Of a stretch of DNA of 64,000 bases, positions 23,726-32,084 are shown piece after piece. The stretch covers positions 62,001 through 126,000 of the forward strand of contig NZ_CP022261.1 in NCBI RefSeq assembly GCF_003119195.2. Direction: 5' to 3'. The position numbers were made by a program, and so were the translations under genes. The notes under the pieces are model-generated. The model was not told where the DNA came from and did not search any database. It worked only from the letters and a program-made list of their open reading frames with translations. Position 1 is the stretch's first letter, and the number at the start of each line of letters is the position of its first letter. The DNA comes from Azospirillum baldaniorum (GTDB lineage Bacteria > Pseudomonadota > Alphaproteobacteria > Azospirillales > Azospirillaceae).

Positions 23726-25123
23726 ATGCCAGAATCCTCCTTCGTCCGAAAGCCCCCTCCCGGCCGGGCGCGCTTCGGTGCGGGCGACTACCGCGCCGCC
23801 GCCGCCGCCGCCTCGTTCGGCGGGCTTCCTGCTTCGCTGTCCCATCCAAAGCAATTGCTGGAACCGCTCCGCGCCGCGGGACGTCACCTGCCCTTCCCCC
23901 GCTGCGCTCTCGATACGCTGGCCTTCCTGCTCGACCACACCAGGCTCGAGGACTGGCGCCCTGGCGGCCGCCCCGTCGTCTGGCCGGGCAACGCGAGGAT
24001 CGCCCAGGCCACCGGTCTGTCGATCGCCACGGTGAACCGACACCTTGCCTGGCTGCGCGCGGCCTCCGCGCTGAAGCTGGAGATCGGTCCCGGCAACCGG
24101 CGTCAGCCCGTTCGTGACAGTACGGGCCGGATCGTCGAGCTGTACGGGCTCGACCTGTCCCCCCTGGTCGATCTCCATCGGCGCATGGTCGAGGTCGCCC
24201 GGCACCAGGCCGAGCGCGGCCGGGCGCTGCGCAGCATCGTCGCCGGCATCCGTTGCCGGGCCGATCTGACCCACCAGCACGAGGATGCCGCATCCGCCGC
24301 CGGCGCCGGACCTGATGAGCCGGAGTGCTTCGAGCTGGCCGCCAACGCACGGCACGCGGACGCGCTGATCGCCGAGGCCAGGACGATCATGCGCCGCGAT
24401 GCGAGGGTCGACGAGGAGGAGCAGTCCGAGCATCTTGGCCGCCTCGCGGCGATCGACACTGAAATCCGGATGGTCGAGACGAGGTCCAGAGCGCTTGCCG
24501 AAGCCATCGTTTCCAAGGCTTTGGACGAGAAAACAATATGCGCGCATCCCAGTAACGAGACACATAACACTACAAGCTTAGACCATCCGCAGGATGGTAT
24601 TCTGTATGGCTATGCGGGTGATGTAGCGTCCAGGTCTGTGGTTAACTCCACCCGGGAGAAGGGGGGCGGGAACGACGGAGCGTCCCCGGACCTGTTCCCG
24701 TTCGTTCCGGAATCGCAGAAGCCGGCCATGCCTCCTCCACGCTGGAACGGACGCCTGCTCGCTTCCGTCAGCCCCACCTTCGCCAGCTTGTTCGCGCAGT
24801 ATCGGACCGGGAAATCCGGGCCGGAATCCGCCGACCTGGACGATCTTCGGATCGTCGGGCGAATCGCCGCCCTGCGACTGGGGCTGTCGGACGTCTCGTG
24901 GAGCCGGGCGGTGGACCGGCACGGCGAAGTCCGGGCGGCGCTGTGCGCGCTGGTCGCCGGCGATCGTCCGGCGCATGAGATCCGAACATCGCGCGCGCAG
25001 ATGCTCGCCGGCATGTACCTGAAACGGTCGGAAGACCTGAATCCGCTCGCCTCGTTGTTCGGCATGGCTGGTCGACGGTCGGCGGAACCGGCGGTCGACG
25101 CCGGACAGCGGCTCTTGTGTTAG
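23726..25123 (+). CDS. repC: RepC-family plasmid replication initiator
   Basis: 465 residues. The ATG at 23726 is preferred over 23720 because GGGAG lies about 8 nt upstream. Residues 45-170 match the replication protein C N-domain: LPFPRCALDTLAFLLDHTRL, DWRPGGRPVVWPGNARIAQA, the helix-turn-helix LSIATVNRHLAWLRAAS, RQPVRDSTGRIVELYGLDLS. A helical region with a coiled coil follows, then a variable linker and a C-domain (DLDDLRIVGRIAALRLGLSD ... AHEIRTSRAQMLAGMYLKR). RepC binds the origin lying inside its own gene. Unlike repABC plasmids, no repA-repB precede it; a parAB pair lies 5 kb downstream. Confidence 0.88.
   Translation: MPESSFVRKPPPGRARFGAGDYRAAAAAASFGGLPASLSHPKQLLEPLRAAGRHLPFPRCALDTLAFLLDHTRLEDWRPGGRPVVWPGNARIAQATGLSIATVNRHLAWLRAASALKLEIGPGNRRQPVRDSTGRIVELYGLDLSPLVDLHRRMVEVARHQAERGRALRSIVAGIRCRADLTHQHEDAASAAGAGPDEPECFELAANARHADALIAEARTIMRRDARVDEEEQSEHLGRLAAIDTEIRMVETRSRALAEAIVSKALDEKTICAHPSNETHNTTSLDHPQDGILYGYAGDVASRSVVNSTREKGGGNDGASPDLFPFVPESQKPAMPPPRWNGRLLASVSPTFASLFAQYRTGKSGPESADLDDLRIVGRIAALRLGLSDVSWSRAVDRHGEVRAALCALVAGDRPAHEIRTSRAQMLAGMYLKRSEDLNPLASLFGMAGRRSAEPAVDAGQRLLC
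24530..24660 (+). other. Candidate origin of vegetative replication (oriV) inside repC
   Basis: Within repC, composition falls sharply around 24,535-24,650 (GAAAACAATATG, CACATAACACTACAAGC, TATTCTGTATGGC). The perfect inverted repeat ACCATCC/GGATGGT lies at 24582-24598. In repABC replicons the origin is an AT-rich segment in the middle of repC, which this matches in position. The encoded protein is least conserved-looking here (a linker). Confidence 0.5.
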
Positions 25124-25593
25124 GAGGCCGGGGATTGCGAACGCCCGGATGCCTTTCGCCTGGTGAGCCGGCGCAGCGGGCGGCGCACAGCGGTTTCGTG
25201 CAGGATGCCCGCCAGAAGGGCCAGCAGAATCGCGCAAGCGCCGAGGCTGCCGCCCCACAGCAGCCCGAATCCGGCGAGACACAATCCCGCCCGTTGGAGG
25301 ACACGTCCTCGCCGGACCAGACGTTGGGAGAAACCGGATGACTTCGGCCCGGGCACCGGCGATGGAGTCGCACGCTCCACCGCATCATCGGCCGGGATGC
25401 CGTCGTCGACGGGGGCGTCGGAGCCCGACGCCATCGCCAGTCCGGAAGCGGCGACGACGGCAAGAATGGCCGGAATGATCATCCAGAATGCGATCCAGGA
25501 TGGCTCCAGGACCCCGTTGAGCAGGATCAGGCCGGCGGCGAAGGCCAGCAGGGGCAGAATGAGGAAGGGAGCATTGGTCTTCCGCTCGGCCAT
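25120..25593 (-). CDS. Four-span membrane protein, unknown function
   Basis: 157 residues from the ATG at 25593. Two N-terminal spans (FLILPLLAFAAGLILLNGVL; IAFWMIIPAILAVVAASGLAM), an acidic/Pro-rich loop (about 55-85), and two C-terminal spans (LCLAGFGLLWGGSLGACAILLALLAG) ending in a basic tail. Its 3' end overlaps the repC stop by 4 nt, tail to tail. No family recognised. Confidence 0.6.
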   Translation of the reverse strand: MAERKTNAPFLILPLLAFAAGLILLNGVLEPSWIAFWMIIPAILAVVAASGLAMASGSDAPVDDGIPADDAVERATPSPVPGPKSSGFSQRLVRRGRVLQRAGLCLAGFGLLWGGSLGACAILLALLAGILHETAVRRPLRRLTRRKASGRSQSPAS

Positions 25594-25599
25594 CGTGCA

Positions 25600-25634
25600 G
25601 GTGCTCGACTTGTGGAAACGGTCGATCGTACCGT
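25600..25634 (+). promoter_or_regulatory. Promoter-like motif copy G
   Basis: GGTGCTCGAC, 16 nt, TCGTACCGT, ending 42 nt before the start at 25676. It begins 7 nt beyond the divergent start at 25593. Confidence 0.55.
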
Positions 25635-25675
25635 TCCTTGAACTTCGGTTTCGAGCCTGCGGAAAGGGACAGCGA

Positions 25676-26116
25676 ATGCCGGAAAGCCGTCTTACGGTGG
25701 CAACGCTGCTGACCGGTGTGCTCTGGGTGCTGATGTGGAGCCGGCGGCGGCAGATCCGTAGGCAGGTCGTCGCGTGCATTCTCGCGGGCGCGACCCGTGA
25801 CCTCGACGGTCTTCTGGCGGGGCAGCCCGGAGGCCCATCGGGAACACTGCCGGACGGTGGCCGGATCTCGTCTGCGGCATGGCGTTCGGCGGCCGCCGGA
25901 ATTCCCCGCATCGTCAACCCGCCGATGCCGGACCGGCCGTCGCTGCAGGCCCTGGCGCTCCTCGCCGGCGATCGCGGCTGCCTGTTCGCTTTGGCGCGGC
26001 GCGGTTGGCGTCTCGATCCCGAGGGTGACCATTGCGTCCTTCGGGCCGCCTTCCATCTGCATGGCCCGGACGAGCTTCGGGCTCTCGCCCGGGCGTCCTG
26101 CGGTGTGGCTCCGTGA
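25676..26116 (+). CDS. Hypothetical protein, membrane-anchored
   Basis: 146 residues from the ATG at 25676 (GGAAAGGGA upstream). One N-terminal membrane helix (LTVATLLTGVLWVLMWS) followed by a basic stretch RRRQIRRQ places the rest in the cytoplasm. The C-terminal part (DRPSLQALALLAGDRGCLFALARRGWRL) is helical. It overlaps the next gene's GTG start. No family recognised. Confidence 0.55.
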   Translation: MPESRLTVATLLTGVLWVLMWSRRRQIRRQVVACILAGATRDLDGLLAGQPGGPSGTLPDGGRISSAAWRSAAAGIPRIVNPPMPDRPSLQALALLAGDRGCLFALARRGWRLDPEGDHCVLRAAFHLHGPDELRALARASCGVAP

Positions 26117-27393
26117 CCGGAAGCTCGCGCCTGGTCGGCTGGCTCCTCTGGCTCGTGCTGACGGTATGGCCGTTCAAAACGGCGCTGTGGATCGGCTGCG
26201 GCTTCGACGTCCTGAACACCGGCCACTATGCCTATGTGTGGGCCGCCTTCCTCGCCGGCGCCCGTTTCCACACCCCGGCGCAGATCCTGTTCCTGCTGAG
26301 CTGGCCTGCCCTTCTGCTGTGGTGTTGGGCGACCCTTGTTGCTCTGCCCTTGCCGACCGTCTTCGCGCGTTTGCTGGATCACTGGCTCGACCGGCGGGTC
26401 CGGCGGCATCACGCCGACGAAGCTCCGACGCCGGCGGACGACGGCCTCCCCTCCCCCTTCGCCGGTCTCGGGACCGCCCTGCCCGCTCCGCCGCCGGTCC
26501 AGGCTGTCCGGAGCGAGGACAAGGTGATGCCGCCTCTGCCGCCGGCGCCGGCGATGGCGGTCGTCCCGGCCCATCCGGCGTCGCCCGGCGCTCCGCAGCG
26601 GTCCCCAGCGTCACCACGGCCACCGGCCCCGCCGCCCGCACCCGCGGACGAGTACCGGCCACCCGATCTTGACGCTCCCTTGTCGGTGGCCGAGCTGGCG
26701 GCGATCCTCGATCTGGTCCCGGACGAACGGCAACGTGACGAGCTGCGGGACGCCATCGCCCGGGTCGATCCCGAGCTACAGGCAACCATGACCGCCGTGG
26801 TCGCCGTATCGGCCGCCGCCCAGATGGAGCATGACCGGATCTGCGAGGCGCAGGGCAAGCGGCCAGCCTTGGCCACCGACGTTCCCTACGACGATCCGGA
26901 ATGGATGGATCCCTTCCTGGAAGGGCTGCAGGCCTGCAACACCGCGGTGTGGGAACTCAACAGCTACGACGGATCGAACCGCGGCTTCGTCGCGCTCGGG
27001 GCATCGGGCATCGCCGTCATTCTGGCCTGGACGCGGCCTGGTCCGTGGATCGATCGCAGCGACCGGTGGACGGGAGCGGCGGACGTCGCATGCCTCTCGC
27101 CCGTCCTCGGAGTCGACATTTTGCTCAAGCAGCTTTTGAAGACGATCGACGGTTCGCCGGAGACCGCCAGCCGCCTCACCTCCTGCCAAGCCATCGTGCT
27201 GATGGCGGAAGGCACGATCGTGCCGGACGAGGAGACCGAGCGCCGCTGGGACAGCAAATCCGTGCAGGTCTGCACTCTGGCCGCCGGGGATCGCATGTCC
27301 CTCATGGCGGCGATCGGCCCGCATCAACGGCCGCCCGACGATCTCATCGCCGCGGCACTGGACCGGGCAGGGCTGAAGCGCCTATCGAACTGA
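26113..27393 (+). CDS. Membrane protein with proline-rich linker and unknown C-domain
   Basis: 426 residues from the GTG at 26113, which overlaps the previous stop as GTGA. Two spans lie near residues 8-28 and 55-80 (FLLSWPALLLWCWATLVALPL). A basic stretch RRVRRHHADE and a Pro/Ala-rich linker (about 95-185) follow, then a soluble domain of about 240 residues (LSVAELAAILDLVPDERQRDEL; YDDPEWMDPFLEGLQACNTAVWELNSYDG; GPHQRPPDDLIAAALDRAGL). The two N-terminal spans recall VirD4-type coupling proteins, but there is no P-loop. Function unknown. Confidence 0.6.
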   Translation: MTGSSRLVGWLLWLVLTVWPFKTALWIGCGFDVLNTGHYAYVWAAFLAGARFHTPAQILFLLSWPALLLWCWATLVALPLPTVFARLLDHWLDRRVRRHHADEAPTPADDGLPSPFAGLGTALPAPPPVQAVRSEDKVMPPLPPAPAMAVVPAHPASPGAPQRSPASPRPPAPPPAPADEYRPPDLDAPLSVAELAAILDLVPDERQRDELRDAIARVDPELQATMTAVVAVSAAAQMEHDRICEAQGKRPALATDVPYDDPEWMDPFLEGLQACNTAVWELNSYDGSNRGFVALGASGIAVILAWTRPGPWIDRSDRWTGAADVACLSPVLGVDILLKQLLKTIDGSPETASRLTSCQAIVLMAEGTIVPDEETERRWDSKSVQVCTLAAGDRMSLMAAIGPHQRPPDDLIAAALDRAGLKRLSN

Positions 27394-27613
27394 CGGTGGG
27401 GAGGTCAGCAGGCGGCGCGCCGGGCGTAGTTGACCGAGGCCTCGGCGCGCCTTGAGCTGGAGACTTCCGTTCATGTTTCCATGAAATCGGAGGTCCCCAC
27501 CTATATAGACCGGGCACGGTCGTGCGTCAACGCGCCGTCGCGCGACAACACTCCAGGCGTCCCGGCTCGGAGCACGCCCTTCGATGCACCGATGAGCCCC
27601 GGCCGGGAGGTCG
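27394..27613. terminator. Convergent intergenic region with a strong hairpin
   Basis: GGCGCGCCG (27414-27422) pairs with CGGCGCGCC (27443-27451) between the converging membrane-protein and helicase genes. No T-run follows on either strand, so action as a terminator is uncertain. Nothing else recognisable lies here. Confidence 0.35.
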
Positions 27614-29740
27614 TCAGGGCTCCGCCGGTGCCGCCGAATTCGCCTCGCAGGTCCAGGCGGCGAGCAGCGCCGCGTCATTCAGCGCTGCCGCCGGAATGCT
27701 CCGGCGCCGGGTCCGGGCCAGGGTCCGGGCCGCGGCGAGCGCGTCGGCCGACGGGCGTCGCCGGCGCATCCGACTCCAGCTCCGTCCCTCGATGCGGAGC
27801 GTCTCCTGTCCGGGGATCTCGTCGATGAAGCGGCTCGGGGCCGTCGAGGTGTGGACGACCGTCAGGCGTTCGTGCGGACGGGTCATGCCGACATACATGC
27901 CGTTCCGTTCCTCCTCGATGCCGCGGCCGCCATCGTGCATTTCGGCGCGGACGGCGTGGGCCGACGGAAAGATGCCCTCGTCGACACCGAAGAGATAGGC
28001 CTCGTCGTCTTCGAGCCCCTTGGCAGCGTGCACGGTCATCAGCCGCACCGGCGCGTCATCGCGTTCGGCCTGGGCCGCCCGTTGCGCCCGCTCGTGCAGC
28101 GCGGCGGCACTGCCGACCTCCCTGGCCACCTGCAGCAGCTCCGCCACGTTGTCGAGGCGCTCGTCCGCGCGCGGATCGTCGGCGGCCCGCCAGTGTTCCT
28201 CGTAGCCGGCGGCGTCGAGAAGGCCTTGAAGGCGGTCGGCGAAGCCGCCGGAGGAGGCCGAGTCCCGCCACCCGGCCATGGCGTCGGCGAGGGCGCGGGC
28301 GCCGGACGCCTGGACGCCCCGCAGCATCCCGGCGTCGGCAAGGCGACGCCCAGCCTCCACCAGATCGCCGGCGCCGGCTGCGGCGCGGATGCGCTCCATG
28401 GCAACGTCGCCGAGTCCGCGGGGCGGAAAATTCGCGATGCGCTCCCAGGCGTCCGCGTCGGCGGGATTCACGGCGAGCGCCAGATAGGCGAGGGCGTCGC
28501 GGACCTCGAGACGGCCCCAGAACCCGACATCCCCGACGACGGTGTAGGGGAGGTCCGCATCGATCAAGGCCTCCTCGACGACCCGGCTCAGCCAGTTCGC
28601 CCGGTACAGCACCAGCGTTCCGGGTTCGTCGTCGCACTCGGCCTGCCTCAGGCGGATGTCGTCGGCAAGCCAGTCCGCGGCGTCCTCAAGGGACTCGGCG
28701 CCGACCACACGGACCGGGGGGCCGGCATCGCGGCGGGTGGGGTCCGGCCGCAAGGTCTTGGCGAAGCGGCGCTTGTTGTTGGCGATCACGGCGTTGGCGC
28801 AGGCGAGGATGACCGGTGTCGAGCGGTAGTTGATCTCCAGCCGCACCATGCGGCAGGGCGTCCATTGGTCGGGGAAGCCCAGGATGTTGCCGACGTCGGC
28901 CCCACGCCACGCGTACAGCGACTGGGAATCGTCGCCGACGGCGCAGACGTTGCGGTGATCCCGCCCGAGCAAGTGAACGAACAGCGCCTGCTGGACGTTG
29001 GTGTCCTGGTACTCGTCAATGTGGATGTACCGGAAGCGGCCCGCGACGTCGCGCCGGTAGCTTTCATCGCCCTCCAGCGCCTTGACCACCCACAGCAGCA
29101 GATCGCCGAAGTCCGCCAGATTGTCCTCGCGCAGGATCGCCTGGTACGCCGCGTACACCTGGGCGGCCGTGGCGACATCCTCCGGAACCTCATCTCCCCC
29201 ATACTTCGTTCCGATCCATCCGGCGACGGACGCCTCGTCGGGCGTGATCCCTTCGTCCTTCATGGTGGCGATGACGGCCGCGGCGGCCTGCACGGCGTCG
29301 CGGTCGTCGTGACCCTCGACGCCGGCGTCTTCCATCGCGATGCGGACGGCCCTGCGCGACTGTGCGGCGTCGGCGATCTCGAAGCCTTTGGCGAGGCCGG
29401 CGAGCCAGGGGCGCTCGGCCAGCAGGCGGCGGGCGATGGAATGAAAGGTGCCGACCCAGATCTGGCTCGCGCGTTCCTCGCCGATCATTTCCGACAGCCG
29501 GTCCTTCATGACCTCCGCGGCGTCGTTGGTGAAGGTCAGCGCCAGGACCTGATAGGGGCGTGCGCGCCGCTGCGCGATCAGATGGGCGATGCGGGCGGTC
29601 AAGGTTTTCGTCTTGCCAGTGCCGGCTCCGGCGAGCACCAGCAAGGCGCCGTCCAGCGCCGTGGCCGCCTCGTGCTGCTGGTCGTTCAGACCGCTCAGGG
29701 GATCAGTGCGACGCCTCGTCCCACGATACCGGTCGAACAT
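27614..29740 (-). CDS. UvrD/Rep-type (SF1A) DNA helicase
   Basis: 708 residues from the ATG at 29740 with GGGAGAAAGG before it. Motif order is complete: Q motif LNDQQHEAA, motif I AGAGTGKTKTL (about 33-43), Ia LTFTNDAAEVMKDR, II IHIDEYQDTN, III GDDSQSLYAWRGA, IV LEINYRSTPVI, V RLMTVHAAKGLE, VI NGMYVGMTRPHERL. Such 3'-5' helicases act in repair and in replication of plasmids. It lies between repC and parA on the opposite strand. It resembles chromosomal UvrD/PcrA in domain content, so a plasmid-specific role is inferred from location. Confidence 0.92.
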   Translation of the reverse strand: MFDRYRGTRRRTDPLSGLNDQQHEAATALDGALLVLAGAGTGKTKTLTARIAHLIAQRRARPYQVLALTFTNDAAEVMKDRLSEMIGEERASQIWVGTFHSIARRLLAERPWLAGLAKGFEIADAAQSRRAVRIAMEDAGVEGHDDRDAVQAAAAVIATMKDEGITPDEASVAGWIGTKYGGDEVPEDVATAAQVYAAYQAILREDNLADFGDLLLWVVKALEGDESYRRDVAGRFRYIHIDEYQDTNVQQALFVHLLGRDHRNVCAVGDDSQSLYAWRGADVGNILGFPDQWTPCRMVRLEINYRSTPVILACANAVIANNKRRFAKTLRPDPTRRDAGPPVRVVGAESLEDAADWLADDIRLRQAECDDEPGTLVLYRANWLSRVVEEALIDADLPYTVVGDVGFWGRLEVRDALAYLALAVNPADADAWERIANFPPRGLGDVAMERIRAAAGAGDLVEAGRRLADAGMLRGVQASGARALADAMAGWRDSASSGGFADRLQGLLDAAGYEEHWRAADDPRADERLDNVAELLQVAREVGSAAALHERAQRAAQAERDDAPVRLMTVHAAKGLEDDEAYLFGVDEGIFPSAHAVRAEMHDGGRGIEEERNGMYVGMTRPHERLTVVHTSTAPSRFIDEIPGQETLRIEGRSWSRMRRRRPSADALAAARTLARTRRRSIPAAALNDAALLAAWTCEANSAAPAEP

Positions 29741-29795
29741 GCTGCCTTTCTCCCACCGTGTCTTCCACGGCGGAGGTCCCGCGTGGTCAGGGGGG

Positions 29796-29830
29796 ATTTC
29801 AGCATGGAGGTCTGGGCGGTTTCGAGCACC
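29796..29830 (-). promoter_or_regulatory. Possible variant promoter-like motif H, upstream of the helicase
   Basis: GGTGCTCGAA is perfect (revcomp of 29821-29830), but at 16 nt spacing the second half reads TGCTGAAAT rather than the common CCGTAGGCT. An ATGCT occurs 5 nt closer. The distance to the helicase start (about 56 nt) fits. It is only half a match. Confidence 0.3.
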
Positions 29831-29847
29831 CACACGTCTTGGGCCTG

Positions 29848-29863
29848 GTTGCGACATCGCAAC
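29848..29863. promoter_or_regulatory. Centromere-like palindrome 1 (parS candidate)
   Basis: GTTGCGACATCGCAAC, a 16-bp palindrome broken only at the central two bases, lies between the helicase and parA. Two more copies flank parAB. ParB proteins bind such sites near their own genes. Confidence 0.55.
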
Positions 29864-29920
29864 TGTGTCCGGGCGCGTCGCATTGGCGTTAAGCATCTGG
29901 TGTGTTCGAGGATGCACTCG

Positions 29921-29936
29921 GCTGCGACATCGCAAC
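29921..29936. promoter_or_regulatory. Centromere-like palindrome 2 (parS candidate)
   Basis: GCTGCGACATCGCAAC, one base different from copy 1. Both copies are followed by TGTGTC and a GCGCGTCGCAT/GCGCCGCAT-like tail, so the repeated unit is longer than the palindrome. It lies 177 nt upstream of the parA start. Confidence 0.55.
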
Positions 29937-30031
29937 TGTGTCTGATTGCGCCGCATCAGCAATCGGCGCTGTCCGTCTCAGACGCCATCGCTCCATAGGA
30001 TGTTGACGATGATGTAGACATTTCTCGCTGA

Positions 30032-30057
30032 GAATACCCTTTTTGTTGACAGTATTC
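30032..30057 (+). promoter_or_regulatory. parA promoter/operator region
   Basis: TTGACA at 30046-30051 is a perfect -35 hexamer. It lies inside a dyad, GAATAC (30032-30037) and GTATTC (30052-30057), so a dimer bound there would block the promoter. No strong -10 is seen at the right distance. The helix-turn-helix at the N-terminus of ParA makes self-repression likely. Confidence 0.45.
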
Positions 30058-30112
30058 CGTCTCCCTGCCACGCTGAAGCTCAGCAGCAACCGTGGGCCAG
30101 GGGAACGCCGTC

Positions 30113-31144
30113 ATGACGACAGCCGGAGAATCCCTCAAACATCATCGTGAGGCTCGGGGCCTTACACAGGCACAGTTCGCGGAGCATCTCAATGCCGCGC
30201 TTCACCGCAGCTACGACCGGCAACGGATCAGCCGGTGGGAAGGCGGTCGCGAACCGGTGCCGAAAATCGTCTCCACGTTCCTGTCCAGCGGTGCGACGGA
30301 ACTGGCGACGAGCGGGCAGGGGGCAACCGTCCTCGCCGTCGCGAACCAGAAGGGGGGAGTCGGCAAGACGACGACCGCCGTCAACGTCTCATGGCTTCTC
30401 GCAAACGAGGGATATCGGGTCCTGCTCATCGACGCCGATCCCCAGGGCAACGCGACGGTCCATCTCGGCATCGACGGCATGAAGCAGGAGAAGGCCGGTA
30501 CCACGCTCTACCAAGTGCTGCGCCTCGAGAAGAACGTCGAGGACGTCGCACAGACCGTCGGCGAACTGCCTCTGCATGTGGTGCCGGCGACGATCACGCT
30601 CGGCGAGGCGGAGATCGAACTGCTGACCGTACCGTACGGCACGATGCGCTTGAAGGCATCGCTCAACAAGGAGCATCCCGACGTCAACGTCAGCGCGCGA
30701 TACGATTTCATCGTCATCGACTGCCCGCCCAATCGGGGGCCGTTGACGATCGCGGCCCTCACGGCCGCCCAATATGTCATCATCCCCTGCCAGACCGAAA
30801 TGCTGGCGCTGGTGGGCGTGCCGCAACTGCTCACCACCATCACCCAAGTGCGTCGTAGCGTGAACCCGCACCTGACCGTTTTCGGCGTCTTGCCCACCAT
30901 GCATTCACAAACGCTGCAGGATTCGGAGAGCCTGCGCCTACTGCGCGAGCAGTTCGGCGAGCACACCCGGATCTTCTCGCCGATTTCGCGCTCCACGGTC
31001 TTTGCCCGAGCGGTGTTCGAAGGCAGGTCGGCCTTCGAGCATGAACCCAAGATCGTCGGCGGCGACGGATACCGTGAAATCGTCGGCAGCTTGATTGAAC
31101 TTCGTCAACCGCCGGCCATCGGAGGCGCCCATGCCGCCGCGTAA
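30113..31144 (+). CDS. parA: ParA-type partition ATPase with N-terminal helix-turn-helix
   Basis: 343 residues from the ATG at 30113 (CAGGGGA upstream). Residues 5-60 are an XRE-like helix-turn-helix (LKHHREARGLTQAQFAEHL). The deviant Walker A KGGVGKTT lies at about 82-89, with LLIDADPQGNAT and the Walker B region FIVIDCPPNRG; the switch strand is QYVIIPCQTEM. ParA ATPases with an added DNA-binding domain move plasmid copies apart and repress their own operon. The gene overlaps parB by 14 nt. The N-terminal domain differs from that of RepA in repABC operons. Confidence 0.92.
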   Translation: MTTAGESLKHHREARGLTQAQFAEHLNAALHRSYDRQRISRWEGGREPVPKIVSTFLSSGATELATSGQGATVLAVANQKGGVGKTTTAVNVSWLLANEGYRVLLIDADPQGNATVHLGIDGMKQEKAGTTLYQVLRLEKNVEDVAQTVGELPLHVVPATITLGEAEIELLTVPYGTMRLKASLNKEHPDVNVSARYDFIVIDCPPNRGPLTIAALTAAQYVIIPCQTEMLALVGVPQLLTTITQVRRSVNPHLTVFGVLPTMHSQTLQDSESLRLLREQFGEHTRIFSPISRSTVFARAVFEGRSAFEHEPKIVGGDGYREIVGSLIELRQPPAIGGAHAAA

Positions 31145-32084
31145 ACAGTTCGGCGCGCCGAACGCCGCACTCTTCCGGAGCGCTGCCGGAGCGGTCCCAA
31201 ACGTCGCGGCCCTGTTCGGCCAGCCGTCGGATTTTCCCGAAGTTCGGGAACTGCCTCTGGAGCAGGTGCATCCGAACCCTGATCAGCCGCGCAAGCAGTT
31301 CGACGAAGAAGGCCTTCGGCTGCTTGCGGACAGCATCGGCGCCAAGGGACAACTGCAACCCATATTGGTCCGGGAAGGAGAGGGGGCGGAACAATACATC
31401 ATTGTGGCGGGTGAGCGCCGTTGGAGGGCCTGCCGGCTCGCCGGAAGGGCGTCGATCTACGCGGTGATCACGAAAGGCGATCCGGATGAGATCGCGCTGA
31501 TCGAGAACACCCAACGTCAGGATCTCGATCCCTTCGAGCTGGCGGACGGAATAGCGAAACTGCTGGGCAAGGACGGCGCCACGCAAGCCGACGTCGCAAG
31601 GCTGATCGGACGCTCGAAGGCCGAGGTCAGCCGTCTGATGGCGGTGCACGCTTTGCCGACGGAGATCCGCAACGGTTTCACGCAAAGCGGTCGAACCATT
31701 TCACGGTCGGTCCTGTTCGAAATCGCGGACGCTCCGACGGAGCAGCAGCTGGCGTTGTGGCAGCGTGCCCAAGAAGGCGCCACCGTGCGCGAACTGCGGG
31801 CAGCCAAGCTGGAACTCGAGGCTGCCGCGACATCTCATGACAAAGGCGGCGAGGGCAAACCCCCTGCCGATGCGCAGGCCGGTGGAAACGACCGACCGAA
31901 GCCCGCTTCACCGTCCGTCACGCGCAACGCGGATGCCGGAGGATCGTCCGTGCGGCGTTTCTCGCAGGTGGTCGGTCGGTTCGAGCAGCAGGTCGAGCGT
32001 TTCCGAGAGGTGCCTTTGGACGATGAGCATATGGAACGCCTGCGGCGCCTGCACCGGCTGATCGGGGAGGTGCTGGAGCGTTGA
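31131..32084 (+). CDS. parB: ParB-type centromere-binding partition protein
   Basis: 317 residues from the ATG at 31131, inside the end of parA, with GGAGG upstream. Conserved parts are the PNPDQPRKQFDEEGLRLLADSI box, the CTPase-type motif GERRWRACRLAG, ENTQRQDLDPFELADGI, and the helix-turn-helix ATQADVARLIGRSKAEVSRLMAV. A charged linker (about 235-275) precedes a short C-terminal dimer domain. It should bind the palindromes at 29848, 29921 and 32098. Confidence 0.92.
   Translation: MPPRKQFGAPNAALFRSAAGAVPNVAALFGQPSDFPEVRELPLEQVHPNPDQPRKQFDEEGLRLLADSIGAKGQLQPILVREGEGAEQYIIVAGERRWRACRLAGRASIYAVITKGDPDEIALIENTQRQDLDPFELADGIAKLLGKDGATQADVARLIGRSKAEVSRLMAVHALPTEIRNGFTQSGRTISRSVLFEIADAPTEQQLALWQRAQEGATVRELRAAKLELEAAATSHDKGGEGKPPADAQAGGNDRPKPASPSVTRNADAGGSSVRRFSQVVGRFEQQVERFREVPLDDEHMERLRRLHRLIGEVLER

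Noticed and set aside
26113..27393. VirD4-type coupling protein for the membrane protein with two N-terminal spans
   Set aside because: The domain after the spans lacks Walker A and B motifs, so it cannot be a coupling ATPase.
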